Positions 48,116-61,679 of a stretch of DNA of 64,000 nt are shown one piece after another. Both the position numbers and the translations under genes were made by a program. The notes beneath the pieces are model-generated. The model saw only the letters and a list, made by a program, of their open reading frames with translations, ran no database searches and was not told where the DNA came from. The stretch's first letter is position 1. Every line of letters starts with the position of its first letter. Location of the stretch: NCBI GenBank assembly GCA_020465985.1, contig JAANYP010006939.1, positions 326,532 through 390,531 of the forward strand. Reading direction: 5' to 3'. The DNA is from Centrapalus pauciflorus (Eukaryota; Streptophyta; Magnoliopsida; Asterales; Asteraceae).

Positions 48116-48477
48116 GAGATAATTGTGCAAAAACCCCCCAATTTGTCAGGTTTTTGTGATTAAAATCCCAAACTATTTTTCGTTGTATAGAAAACCCCGA
48201 ACTAACTAAAAATAAGTAAATCAAGGTTTTATCAATGGTTAACCGGTTGAAACCGGTTATTAATCCTACGTGGACCGATAAATAACCTACGTGGAATAAA
48301 TTTTAATTGTTAAAACCGATTGCCAAGTATTACACATCATTTAAACACTCGTTGATGATAAAATCTCGTTTAAACATTACAATTAGAACTTACCAACAGG
48401 GGTTTAAATGGTGTGTAATACTTGGCAACCAGTTTCACAAAAAGCTGACATGTTGATGGTTTTTGCGCAATTATCCC
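48116..48477. mobile_element. MULE-like foldback MITE, unit B
   Basis: Ends GAGATAATTG and CAATTATCCC, same family as 12505-22408 and 53670-54158 but shorter (362 bp). Flanks GAATTTTAA and AATTTTTAA agree at 7 of 9 bases, an aged target duplication. Absent from the matching place in unit A (about 22500). Confidence 0.75.
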
Positions 48478-48827
48478 AATTTTTAAATTTCGACATTTAA
48501 TTGACAATTTTTTAAAAATATTTTTTAAATGTTATTAAATATTTGTGATATGACAAACACAAATTATATACATTGATTAAAATAATCTTTCAGAAGGTTT
48601 AATCATCAAATTTGATTATATTAATAAAATTAAGAAATTATGACGGTATGTTGTTTTTGCTGAAGAGCATATACGATTAATCTCATGGGTCCACAATATA
48701 ATATTAATCTGATGGGTCCATAATTAAAAAAAAACTATAAACATTTTCATTATTTTATTATAAAAACTACTAGAAAATTAGAAAATTTTAAATAAAATAA
48801 ACTAGGTAACATATGAATAAAATAAAA
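48478..48827. repeat. Duplicated flank, unit B right part
   Basis: Matches 22495-22840 upstream of MED33, with several percent divergence (GGTCCACAATA repeats, AACTAGGTAACATATGAATAAAAT). Homology ends at 48827, where Helitron-like sequence begins; the MED33 promoter and exons 1-11 do not follow. Confidence 0.7.
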
Positions 48828-50053
48828 TCTATACTATATAAAATAAGAAAACCACCTGGAGTTTATGGACCATTGGATGGAATGAAATCAATGGTCCAGA
48901 TTAATGACAACTCATAATTATTTATGAAATGTCTCTTATACCCTTAATTAAAGTCAATAATTATACCTATGCCATTTTTTTAAATTCATTTTCTAAATTT
49001 ACTACATTAACTTAATTACATTAAAATTTGATTTTAATTTTTTCATTAATGAATTAATATTAAATTAATATTTACCTATAATAAATATGTGTCATTATTA
49101 TCCTTAATGATCATAGTTAAATTCAAATATAAATCTATACTATATAAAATAAGAAAACCACTTGGAGTTTATGAACCATTGGATGGAAAGAAATCAATGA
49201 TCAAGATTAATGACAACTCATAATTATTTATGAAATGTATCTTATACCCTTAATTAAAATCAATAATTATATTTATGCCATTTTTTTAATTCATTTTCCA
49301 AATTTACTACCTTAACTTAATTACATTTAATTTTTATTTTAATTTTTTCATTAATGAATTAATATTAAATTAATATTTACCTAAAATAAATATATGTCAT
49401 TGTTATCCTTAATGATCATAGTTAAATTCAAATATAAAAAATTTAGACTTAAATGTAGAAGTGTAGTAAATAAAGTTAAAAATTTTTGTAAATTAATTTG
49501 CTAACAAGATTTAAAATTTAATTGATGAAATTTCAATTGTGAATCTGATAAATTTTGATTGTTTATTTTCAGATATTCCATTTTTATATTTTATCATTTT
49601 CAAAATATATACACATTCAAATAATTGAAAATTTTTGTTTCTTACATTGATATTTCATATTTCAAGTTAATAAAAATTAAAAGAAACGTTTTTTGCAAAC
49701 ACATATTATCTGTTTTTAATAATACAATATAATAATAGTTTTTTATTTAATATCAAACAACTAAGTATTTTTTATCTTAAATTTAACTAGCTTTTAAATT
49801 TTTTTATTTTAATTATATATAAATTTTATAATAATTTATTAAAATATAAAAATATGTATTTTCTAAACCAACCCATGTAATACATGGGTTGATTAACCTA
49901 TATATTATAATAAAACAAAACAATTCATGTCATATGTCACTTCTACAATACAAGAAAATTCTATTTTTTCACCTCTTTTTCCAAATTTAACACCTTAACT
50001 TAATTGCATTAAATTTTGACTTTATTTTTTTCATTAATTAATTAGTAACAAAT
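48828..50053 (+). repeat. Helitron-like tandem repeats next to MED33 fragment
   Basis: Two tandem units of about 306 bp start TCTATACTATATAAAATAAG at 48828 and 49134, the typical 5' look of plant Helitrons. A hairpin ACCCATGTA/TACATGGGT at 49871-49889, followed by GATTAACCTA, looks like a Helitron 3' end, though the usual CTRR end is not exact. A third, diverged partial unit (about 49897-50053) runs directly into MED33 exon sequence. No helicase gene is present. Confidence 0.5.
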
Positions 50054-50772
50054 TAGAGGCTTTGACTCTCTTTCTAGGGATAAGTTCTCCAGCTACTCTT
50101 CCGTTGCCGTTGGCTGCCTTTGTTAGCCTCACCATAACTTACAAACTTGATAAAGCATCACAACGGTTTCTAAATCTAGCCGGCCCAGCCTTGGAGTCAC
50201 TAGCAGCCGGTTGTCCATGGCCCTGCATGCCGATCGTGGCTTCCTTATGGACCCAAAAAGCAAAGAAATGGAGTGATTTCCTCGTCTTCTCATCTTCACG
50301 TACCGTTTTCCTCCAAAATAACGATGCAGTGACTCAGCTGCTTAAGAGCTGCTTCACCACCACACTTGGCTTAAACAATTCTCTCGTTTCAAGCCATGGT
50401 GGCGTTGGCGCACTTCTCGGACACGGGTTTGGGTCTAACTTTTATGGAGAGATATCTCCCGTGGCACCAGGATTTCTATATCTACGCGTTTATCGTTCCA
50501 TTAGGGATATCATGTTCCTCAGAGAAGATATCATCTCATTGTTGATGCAATGTGTAAAAGATATCGCATGTAATGGCATAACTCTGAAAGGCAAGCAAGA
50601 AATAAAGTATGGGCAAGTTTCACTCGCAACGGCATTAACGAAAGTCAAACTAGCCGCTCAATTGGGTGCTTCGATATTATGGATATCCGGAGGCCAAGGC
50701 TTAGTTCAATCTTTGATAAACGAGACTCTACCTTCTTGGTTCATATCAACTCATGTTACCGAGGAAGGTGAG
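50054..50772 (+). pseudogene. Truncated MED33 copy: acceptor and 5' part of last exon
   Basis: From 50054 the sequence matches MED33 from 33271, including the intron-11 acceptor (CTTTCTAG at 50077) and the last exon from 50078. I see no difference from the functional gene over about 714 bases. No promoter or upstream exon exists in this unit. The exon is cut at 50772 by a Copia element that duplicated GTGAG; translation then runs into LTR sequence and stops at 50869-50871. The fragment cannot make Mediator subunit 33 by itself. Confidence 0.95.
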
Positions 50773-50945
50773 TATAGAAATAGGTATAACCGAATGCTTA
50801 ATCTATATTATAATGTAAATATAAGAGTACAATTGATAAATAGAAAAGCTAACAAGAGGCCCTATATATAGAATAAGTAACCCTAAAATATGCAAACCCT
50901 AAAGCACAAAGACTTAATGGGCCTAACAATATTATAACCCTAATA
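50773..50945 (-). repeat. 3' LTR of minus-strand Copia
   Basis: About 173 bp; three or four differences from the other LTR. The adjacent purine tract reads GAGAGGGGA on the minus strand (50946-50956). Confidence 0.9.
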
Positions 50946-51143
50946 TCCCCTCTCAAACTCACAATGCCACAGCAATGAACATTGAGAGTTTGTCCGATAA
51001 GAAACGAAAACGAGCAGCAGAGTGCGCCTTAGTAAAAATATCAGCAACTTGCAAAGCGGAAGGAACAAACGGCAAGGAAATAGTTCCCATCTGAAGATGA
51101 TGACGAGTGAAGTGACAATCAATCTCAAAGTGTTTCGTCCGTT

Positions 51144-53645
51144 TTAATGAAAAACAGAATTACGAGCAATCTGAATAGCACTTTTGTTGTCACAATGTAT
51201 CGGGGTAGACTGAGATAGGCGAACCCCCATGTCAGCAAGTAACCAGCGTAGCCAAACAACCTCACTAGTAGTAGCAGCCATAGCCCGATACTCGGCTTCA
51301 GTAGAAGAGCGAGAAACAACATCCTGCTTCTTACTCTTCCATGAAACAAGTGAATCTCCAAGAAAGACGCAAAAACCAGTAGTAGACTTACGATCAGTTT
51401 GATCCCCAGCCCAATCAGCATCACTGTAAGCATGTAGATCAAAAGTAGATGACGATGGGAACATAAGCGTTTGGAACTGAGTGCCCCTTAGATATCTCAG
51501 AATGCGAAGGACCGCCCCCCAATGTGCAGTCGTAGGAGCAGTCACAAATTGACTAACAATATGGACAGCATGAGCAATATCAGGTCTGGTGACCGTGAGA
51601 TAAACTAAACTACCCACAATGGTACGATACAAACTCGGATCATCAAGAGGAACACCATCAGTAGGAGAATAACGAGCATTAGTTTCCAAGGGAGTATCCA
51701 CAGTCTTGTTGTCAGATAGGCGAGCACGTTCAAATAAATCCGAAATGTACTTAGACTGGGACAAAAGATATCCCTTGTCAGAGTGAGCAACCTCTATTCC
51801 CAGAAAATAACGAAGCAATCCCAAGTCCTTCATAGCAAAACGATTGGCTAAATCATGCTTCAAGGACTCAATACCGGCATAATCATCACCAGTAATAATC
51901 ATATCATCCACATATAAAGATAAAAGTATCCGTCCTGCACTCGTACATTTAACAAACAAAGTAGAGTCATGGTTGCTAGGATGAAAACCAAGAGAGGTGA
52001 TGACGGTGGAAAACTTCTCAAACCAAGCACGAGGAGCTTGTTTGAGACCATATAAGGCTTTGCGCAGCCGGCACACTTCTCCTGGCTTGTGAGCAACACC
52101 AGGAGGAGGAGTCATATAGACCTCCTCACGCAAATCACCATTCAAGAAAGCATTCTTGACGTCCATCTGAGAAATCTTCCACTTTCGAATGGAAGCTACT
52201 GCAATCAACATACGAAATGTAGTCATTTTGGCTACATGAGCAAAAGTCTCCTCTTAATCCAGACCATATTCTTGCGAATATCCCTTAGCAACCAAACGGG
52301 CTTTATACCGTTCATTAGATCCATCAGATTTAGTCTTAATCTTATACACCCAGCGAGAACCAATAGAATGTTTTCCAGATGGCAACGGTACCAAATCCCA
52401 TGTACGAGTCTGATGAAGAGCAGTCAATTCCTCAGCCATAGCAATCTGCCAAAGAGGATCAGAAACAGCCTCTCTAAAAGAGTTGGGTTCAGATAGACTG
52501 TGAACTTTAGCAATAAAGGAAGCAAACGAAGATGAGTATGAAGAGTAAGCAAAATCAGAGAGTTTAGTGGACTTACGAGGACGAGTTAACTTGCGAACAA
52601 TAGGAACCTCTGCATTCTCAACCGGTGATGGGATGGACGTAGGCATAGACGGAGCTGTAGGAGTCTCTGTAACAGAGGCATCCATTGTTGTAGATGGCTC
52701 AGAAGGTTGACTATCCAAGTTATCAAGATCATCAGTGAAAGGATCAACAAACAAAAGGTCAGATCGGGTCATATCATGCGATTTGGCAGGAATAGAATAG
52801 AAAGGAATATGTTCCAAGAAGGTCACATGACGCGAAGTATAGGGTTTTTGGCTTATTGGATCAAAACATCGATACCCCTTTTGACTAATCCCATAACCCA
52901 GAAAAACACACAATGCAGCTTTGGAAGACAATTTATTGCGTTCTGCATGCGGACGAAGAACAAAACATGCACAGCCAAAGACACGCAACAAAGAATAATC
53001 AGGTTTAGACCCATAAAGTTTTTCAAAAGGAGACAGACCAGAATTATGGGCCGTAGGAATGCGATTAATTACATAAGCAGCAGTATGAACTGCTTCCCCC
53101 CAGAAAATGCTAGGAACATCAGAAGATAGTAACAGAGAGCGAGCAGTTTCAACGAGATGACGATGTTTCCTTTCAGCAACGCCATTTTGTTGAGGAGTGT
53201 CTGTGCACGAAGTTTGGTATAGGGTACCATCAGAAGAAAGCAATTGTGTAAACTCATTAGAAGTATATTCCCCCCCCAAGTCATACCTAAAGCATTTAAT
53301 AACAGCTGAATGTTGGGTTTTGACAAGAGCACGAAAATCCTTGTAAATAGAGAGAAAATCTGATCTATGTTTCATAAGATATACCCATCTATAACGAGTG
53401 TAATCATCAATGAATGACACATAGTATTTGGAACCCCCTTTAGAACAAACAGGTGCAGGCCCCCACACATCAGAATGAACAAAATCAAATGAAGCATAAG
53501 AACAAGACATACTTTTAGTAAAAGGCAGGGCTGAAAATTTTGCCAGTTTACACCCACTACAATCAGAAATATTAGATTTACTCAAATGTCCTAAAACGCC
53601 TGTAGAGGCTAAAAATTGTAAACGAGAAGTAGACACATGACCCAA
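51144..53645 (-). pseudogene. Copia pol: integrase, RT, RNase H (broken)
   Basis: Minus-strand reading from the integrase finger (LGHVSTSRLQFLAS, CSGCKLAKF) through the integrase core (DFVHSDVWGP, DTPQQNGVAERKHRHL). RT follows (DVKNAFLNGDL, ALYGLKQAPRAWF, LSLYVDDMIITGDD), then RNase H (YSDADWAGDQTDRKSTTGF, SSTEAEYRAM). A TAA at 52254-52256 replaces a codon at the start of RT; both sides share one frame. A frameshift lies at about 51143, with the last 60 or so codons continuing in another frame. In the second catalytic region the integrase has FRYDLGGEY, so an aspartate-adjacent residue differs from the usual SDNGGE. Confidence 0.85.
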
Positions 53646-53669
53646 ACGAGAATGCCATAAATAAAAATC

Positions 53670-54158
53670 GGGATAATTGCGTAAAAAACCTACAACTTGT
53701 CGGTTTTTTGTGATTAAAACCCCAAACCATTTTTCGTTGCATAGAAAACCCCGAACTTACTAAAAATCAGTAAATCAAGGTTTTATCAATGGGTAGCCGG
53801 TTGGTAAATAACCTACGTAGAATGAATTTTAATTGTTGAAACCGGTTTCCAAGTATTACACATCATTTAAACCCCCGTTGATGATGTAATCCCCTTAAAA
53901 AATTACAATTAAAAGTTATCAACGGGGGTTTAAATGATGTGTAATACTTGGCAACCGGCTTCAACAATTAAAATTTATTCCACGTAGGTTATTTACAGGT
54001 CCACGTAGGATTAATAACCGGTTTCAACCGGTTAACCATTGGTAAAACCTTAATTTACTGATTTTTAGTTAGTTCGGGGTTTTCTATGCAACGAAAAATG
54101 GTTTGGGGTTTTAATCCCAAAAAGCTGACAAGTTGAGGGTTTTTTGCGCAATTATCCC
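53670..54158. mobile_element. MULE-like foldback MITE inside Copia pol
   Basis: 489 bp with ends GGGATAATTG and CAATTATCCC, long inverted arms, and a perfect 9-bp target duplication ATAAAAATC (53661-53669 and 54159-54167). It splits the minus-strand Copia frame just before the integrase zinc finger. Same family as the MITE at 12505-22408. Confidence 0.95.
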
Positions 54159-55639
54159 ATAAAAATCAGACGACAAAGAAGACAAACGAAATGAAGACAA
54201 ATCAACACCCGCAGCGGCAACATTAGATAGCTTCAGACCATCCACAACATATATCTCCCCTAGCTTATGGCCTGTCCCAATCACTGTTTGAGAGTGAGGG
54301 TCCTGCACACAACAATGGGTATCAGAAAAGAGAACATGATATCCAGATTTACATAATTGACTGACCGAGACTAGATTCATGGTAAGAGTAGGAATATAGT
54401 ATACATTAGTAAGAGACACATGCGGGGAGACAACTGTACCAACACCTTCTATAGGCATAGGTGTTCCACTAGCAGACATAACAGATAGAGAAGAATCAGG
54501 AGATAATGAAACAAACGAAGACAAATGAGGTGACATATGATTGGACGCTCCTGAATCTAAAATCCATAAGGAAGAAGGTATACCTGAATTTTCAGACGAA
54601 GACAAACCTGAATGAGGAGAGGCTGACATGGCAGTCGACGTAGTGGAGAGGAATTGACGAAACTGCTCAAACACGTGAGGGTCCAAAACCGATGGAGAGG
54701 GATTGGTATCGGTAGATCCCGAATCAACAGAAGGTGTGACAGCAGTAGCATTAAACTGAGGTGGACGAGACGTCCATGTAGAGGATCCCGGTGACTTATT
54801 CTGCGAGAAAGAGCGATTTGGCTGCTGTTTACTTTTGTCGAGCAATAAAGGGCACTGAGACTTCCAATGATTCTTCTGTTTACAATAAGCACACTCATAT
54901 GAAGCAATCTTAGAACCAGCTCGCGTCTGATTAGGATTAGACAAATGAGACCGTTGTGGAACAGCAAAAACAGCAGGGGTAGCAGTAACAGATGATTTAG
55001 CCCCCTTATCACCCTGAGACTTCAAACGAGTTTCCTCTGCTATTAATTCATGAACCACCGAATCAACAGTAGGAAGAGGCGAGCGGTGAAGGATTGTCCC
55101 TCGTAATCCTTCAAAATCAGACAGTAGAGCCATCAAATACTGTACCAAACGTTGTTCCTCTCTCCTATCGATATATGGCTGAAAGGTCTTCAAAGCGGCA
55201 GATTCAGTACGAGCCAATTGGTCCCATAAATCAGACATAGCAGAATAAAACTCCTGAATACTTAGTGTATTCTGTTGTAGCGCACGTATATCGGTTTCTA
55301 ATTGATACTGCTTAGCAAAATTAGACTGCGTGTAAAGTCTCTCCAAATGGTCCCAAACCTGTTTTGCGGTATCATATTTGGCTAACTGAATACCAATAGA
55401 CTGAACAACAGAATTATTTATCATGTAATAATCTTAGAATTATTAGTCTCCCATGTATCAATGGCAATAACATAATCAGTAGCATCAACATCAGTAGGTT
55501 TAACCTTAGTACCAGAAATATATCCCCACATAGACTTTCCACGCAAGAAATTTTTCATCACGTAACTCCAATACCCATAGTTCTTACCATCCAACTGAAC
55601 ACTAATAGCCTGTAACGAATCCTCTTTTCCACCCACCAT
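54159..55639 (-). pseudogene. Copia gag and protease (frameshifted)
   Basis: Starts at the ATG at 55639 on the minus strand (MVGGKEDSLQAI, YWSYVMKNFLRGKSMWGYI). A one-base shift near 55424 separates the first 73 codons from the rest. The second part has the gag helices (AKQVWDHLERLY, IQEFYSAMSDLWDQL), a CCHC knuckle (CAYCKQKNHWKSQC) and the protease site LWILDSGASNHMSPH near 54560. It is interrupted by the MITE at 54158. The clade is not assigned. Confidence 0.85.
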
Positions 55640-56053
55640 GATAGAATAGCCAAACAAAAGAACACTCGAGCAATAAATACACACCCAATCAAGTACCAAT
55701 ATATCGCAAAACCAAACAAGCAAAACCGCAACAAACTAACAAAACATGCAAATATAACCCTAAATCGAAATCACATCAACCCACCAACAACATGACATGT
55801 AACAGCCTCGTGGACAGCCCTTAGAACACTAAAACGATTTTAATAGCAGCAAGCGTGAACATACCAGATCGGATCAGAAGTGGCAGCGAACAAAACGAGA
55901 ACGACAGTGGTGAGCAGATCAGAAACGGCGATGAACAGACATGGCGGCGGCGAACAAAACAGCACACAGTAATACGGCGGCGGCGAACAAAGGAAACCCC
56001 AAAATTCTTCCGCGAAACCGGTGCCTAACGAACAATCAAACATAGACCGTAGT
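55640..56053 (-). other. Leader of minus-strand Copia
   Basis: Non-coding leader between PBS and gag, with GGCGGCGGCGAAC-type GC-rich repeats on the plus strand (55920-55990). No separate gene. Confidence 0.6.
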
Positions 56054-56064
56054 CTCTGATACCA
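56054..56064 (-). other. Primer-binding site of minus-strand Copia
   Basis: Minus-strand TGGTATCAGAG, directly adjoining the LTR at 56065. Confidence 0.9.
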
Positions 56065-56238
56065 TATAGAAATAGGTATAACCGAATGCTTAATCTATAT
56101 TATAAGGTAAATATAAGAGTACAGTTGATAAATAGAAAAGCTAACAAGAGGCCCTATATATAGAATAAGTAACCCTAAAATATGCAAACCCTAAAAGCCC
56201 AAAGACTTAATGGGCCTAACAATATTATAACCCTAATA
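56065..56238 (-). repeat. 5' LTR of minus-strand Copia
   Basis: About 174 bp; ends TTTCTATA on the minus strand next to the PBS. Confidence 0.9.
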
Positions 56239-56645
56239 GTGAGAACACAAACAGAGCGGTTTCTATGCTATGGGGGTACGCTCTTGCGTATTTTACGGTG
56301 CTTTGTGGATCATTTGCTTGGGGCGTTGACTCGTCCCTATCGACATCTAAGTGGCGGCCTAAGTTTCTTGGGTCACACATGGAGTTTTTAGCGAGTGCCC
56401 TTAGTGGGAAGATAACGCTCGGTTGCGATCCCATCACTTGGCATTCTTATGTGACAGGGTTCGCGAGTCTGGTGGTTGGTTGTATGCCAAATTGGGTAGT
56501 GGATGTCGACGTAGAGATTTTGAAGCGGTTGAGTAAAGGGTTGCGGCAATGGAACGAGGAAGAACTTGCACTTAGCCTATTGGAGTCGGGTGGTGTTGGC
56601 ACGATGGAGGCCGCTGCAGAACTCATCAGTCAAACTGATCCGTAG
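56239..56645 (+). pseudogene. Truncated MED33 copy: 3' part of last exon
   Basis: Resumes the MED33 last exon after the Copia, with the duplicated GTGAG, and keeps the frame to the TAG at 56643-56645. Compared with 33983-34391 I count four base changes, each altering a residue (Ala to Ser, Glu to Asp, Gly to Glu, Asn to Asp). The lack of silent changes fits loss of constraint, but four is a small number. Confidence 0.93.
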
Positions 56646-57176
56646 TATGGTTCTAAATACATGTATTGATTTCGGTTTTTATCCAAAGTTTTGTAAAGTT
56701 TTGGTGTAACTATACTTTAGGTTTAGCTGTACAATACTTGTTAATTTGACCACAAAAGTTGAATCCAAATAGGGAAACAAATATTCGCTTCAGATTCATG
56801 CAGTAAGGTTGGTGTTTGGTTTGTGGAATTGAATACTAAAGAATTAAAATTTAAATTTTGGTTATAATATGTTTGTTGGTGAGGTATAAAGAATGATTTT
56901 AGTATTGATTAAGGAAGTAGGTTGAATGTAATTTATGTATGAGTTGGAATTTGATGACAAATAACTAAAATTAAATATTTCGTATTTGTTGTCAAAAGTT
57001 CAAAACAAAATAAATATTAAATTCCAGTTCTTTTGATTCCATTCCACAAACAAAACGCCGCGCCTAAATTCTTCAGATGATGGTTGTGGACGGAACGTTC
57101 TTAAAACCGAAGCAACAAGTGTCATCCAACGAAGGTTAGCCATAGATTGAGATAGATATGATTGAGCTAGTGAAAA

Positions 57177-57180
<4 letters not shown>
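56646..57180 (+). other. Copied MED33 3' flank
   Basis: Matches 34392-34895 with about nine substitutions and one 2-bp indel. Near its end it gains a short unrelated stretch (GATATGATTGAGCTAGTG) before the next (TA)n. No gene. Confidence 0.75.

Positions 57181-57226
<46 letters not shown>
57181..57226. repeat. (TA)n microsatellite
   Basis: About 46 bp of TA left of element N5. Confidence 0.98.

Positions 57227-59076
<1,850 letters not shown>

Positions 59077-59146
<70 letters not shown>
59077..59146. repeat. (TA)n microsatellite
   Basis: About 70 bp of TA between N2 and N6. Confidence 0.98.
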
Positions 59147-59150
<4 letters not shown>

Positions 59151-59456
59151 GGTTCGAGAGAGTACCACCCATTATGCAGCGCACCAAAAGGTACCACCTT
59201 TAAAAAAACTTTTTAATATTTTTTTCACATACATTTACATTTACATTTCCTAGCCCTAAAAAATGATGTGAACACACACTTACATAATTTTGAAGACATG
59301 TGAACTTACATTTATGTGATGCGTGTTTTCATGCACTTAGAGTGTTCGGATTTGCGTAAAAGTCACATATGATCTGTGTAATGTTAATTAAAACATGTTC
59401 ATAAATTTTTTTTTCAAAAAACTTACTTTTAAGGGCGGTACCTTCTGGTGCGCTGC

Positions 59457-59460
<4 letters not shown>
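59147..59460. mobile_element. Inverted-repeat element N6 between (AT)n arrays
   Basis: Inverted ends ATTATGCAGCGCACCAAAAG (from 59171) and, on the other strand from 59460, TTATGCAGCGCACCAGAAGG, each followed by TACC(A/G)CC. The short core has no coding capacity. Confidence 0.75.
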
Positions 59461-59551
<91 letters not shown>

Positions 59552-59564
59552 CTATATATATATA
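59461..59564. repeat. Compound (AT)n(GT)n microsatellite
   Basis: (AT)n to 59507, (GT)n to about 59551, then a short (TA)n to 59564, between N6 and N7. Confidence 0.95.
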
Positions 59565-60306
59565 GGGTCGGGATCAATGGGGTACCATGTTAAACTGGGG
59601 AACCGGAGTCCACCCATGTTTGATTATAAATTTAAAAGGGTAATATAGTCAATTAGATTTATATTAAATAATAGATGACAACTAATAACATAACAGTTCC
59701 CTTAATTATAGGGATTTACTTCCATAACAAATCTATAATAAATTTCAAAATGGGTTTAATGACATGTTCAGTTGGATTCGACAATGGGTATTAGTGAACA
59801 TGTTCAATCGGATTCGACAATGGGTTTTAGTGCACATGTTCAATTGGATCGACAATGGGTTTTAGTGAACATGGTCAACCGGATGTGTCAAATAAATGTA
59901 TTTTTATTTTCTTCAAACCCTTCGTGAAAGTTCAATTTCATTTACACGTTATTGAACATGTGCAGTCAGAGTTTATTGTGTTTTTTGTCGCTGTTAACCG
60001 TTTTGGTGATAAACCAATATTGACGGTATTGGACATGTTCAATCGTGGTTTATGGAGTGTCCTCTTGCACATGTTCAGTATGGGTGTAATATATGATATT
60101 AAGTAAAATGGAGATTTTCATGGGATACACAGAATCTTTGATTGTAATTTAATTTTTTAATACTATTTTTACCCCCAACATTAATTAATGTGGGAAAGAA
60201 TTTTAAGCAAAATTTATATTATATTTAATGATTTTAATGATAAATGATTGGCTATAAATGGTTCCCCGGTACCCCAGCCTAACATGGTACCCCATTCATC
60301 TTGAAT
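59565..60306. mobile_element. Inverted-repeat element N7 between (AT)n arrays
   Basis: Left GATCAATGGGGTACCATGTT; right on the other strand GATGAATGGGGTACCATGTT, both continuing into A(A/G)(A/G)CTGGGG. About 742 bp. The interior has three to four 41-bp repeats (GGATTCGACAATGGGTTTTA, 59760-59880). Confidence 0.75.
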
Positions 60307-60482
60307 ATAGATATATATAGGGAAGGGAGTGGATCAAATGAGGACTGTGCTTAAAATGAGGACGGTAAGAACCAATAAATAATCGTCACATAAGCAAGTT
60401 TATTCTCTCTACTTGAAGGGCATTATGAACATTTAATTAATTATTATATATGGTAACTTGATTAAGTTTATCATTAAAAAAA

Positions 60483-61012
60483 GGGAAAATGGCATCAAAT
60501 AGCTCTGAACTTTCGACTTTGTACACATTTATGCAGTGAACTTTTTTTGTGTACATTTGGTAGTCAAAGTTTCAAAATTGTTCCAATTTGGTAGTTGGCG
60601 TACCTGTTAACCGGTTGCTTCCGGTTTCGATGCCTACGTGAACAAATTTTTAATGACGTGACTATCCGTTTTTATATTATATCCGGTTTTATCTACGTGG
60701 CAACCCGTTTTTTAAAATAACCTGGTTAATTTTTCATACGATCGATCCAACTTACGTTTATAATCGGGTAATAAAACCGGGTGAGTTTAAAAAACGGGTT
60801 GCCACGTGGATAAAACCGGGTACAATATAAAAACGGGTAGCCACGTCATTAAAAAAATGTCCACGTAGGCTTCGAAACCGGAAGCAACCGGTACGCCAAC
60901 TACCAAATTGGAACAATTTTGAAACTTTGACTACCAAATGTGCACAAAAAAAAGTTCACTACATAAATGTATACAAAGTCGAAAGTTCAGAGCTATTTGA
61001 TGTCATTTTCCC
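60483..61012. mobile_element. MULE-like foldback MITE nested in N8
   Basis: 530 bp, ends GGGAAAATGGCATC and GATGTCATTTTCCC, with long inverted arms (AGCTCTGAACTTTCGACTTT on both sides) and a perfect 9-bp flank TTAAAAAAA at 60474-60482 and 61013-61021. A different subfamily from the GGGATAATTG elements. Confidence 0.88.
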
Positions 61013-61679
61013 TTAAAAAAAAGAATCTCTACAAATCTATTCAAAATCTTGGTCAACATAAACCTAATCCACCACTGTTTGAAAATTTTGTCAAATCTCC
61101 AACCATTATCGACCACTCCAACATATATGTGGAAATTTTTTTCAAATCCCTTCAAATCTCGGTCAACATAACATTATCGATTTCGATCAACCAAATTGAG
61201 TATATCTTTTTCTTATTATTTTGTAAGTTTTTCAACACAATCTCAATAAAAAATTAAAAAAATCGTAATTTTATTAAATTAGTTATTTTTATTTATTAAT
61301 ATCATAACTTGTTTCGTTTATCAAGATTCCGCAATTGAATATAGTCGAGTATTACAAAGAACTTGAACAATCATGGATGAAGATGAACGTAAGTAATTTT
61401 TCCATGTTTCAAATCTTTTATTTGTTATAGAAATAAACGAGATGATTTGTTGCTTTACATGTACGCCTACTATTTACAATGTGCATCATCCAATATGTCA
61501 TTAATTATAAATGAATTTTTCTTAGTGAACAATCATTGTGAACCACATCGTCTTTTATTGTAAACGAAATTGTGAATCAGAAATTGAATGGTAAACGAAA
61601 TTGAATGGTTCATATGAACCATTCATTGTGTTAATGCCTAATTTGATAACCTATAAAGTTTTGGTGAACCAATAAACAA

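Larger units (their letters stand above)
50773..56238 (-). mobile_element. Copia element with TA...TA LTR ends, inserted in MED33 copy
   Basis: Short LTRs at 50773-50945 and 56065-56238 (about 173 bp) flanked by GTGAG at 50768-50772 and 56239-56243. Read on the minus strand the LTR starts TATTAGGG and ends TTTCTATA, not TG...CA. Three signals agree on these limits: the target duplication, the PBS TGGTATCAGAG touching the 5' LTR, and the purine tract GAGAGGGGA touching the 3' LTR. It carries gag, protease, integrase, RT and RNase H in Copia order, with several breaks and a MITE inside. Confidence 0.93.

Noticed and set aside
52707..53129. Plus-strand 140-codon frame inside the minus-strand Copia
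   Set aside because: Antisense shadow of the integrase coding sequence, with no domain of its own.
50078..56645. Second functional MED33 gene
   Set aside because: Only the last exon exists, without promoter or upstream exons, and it is split by a retrotransposon.
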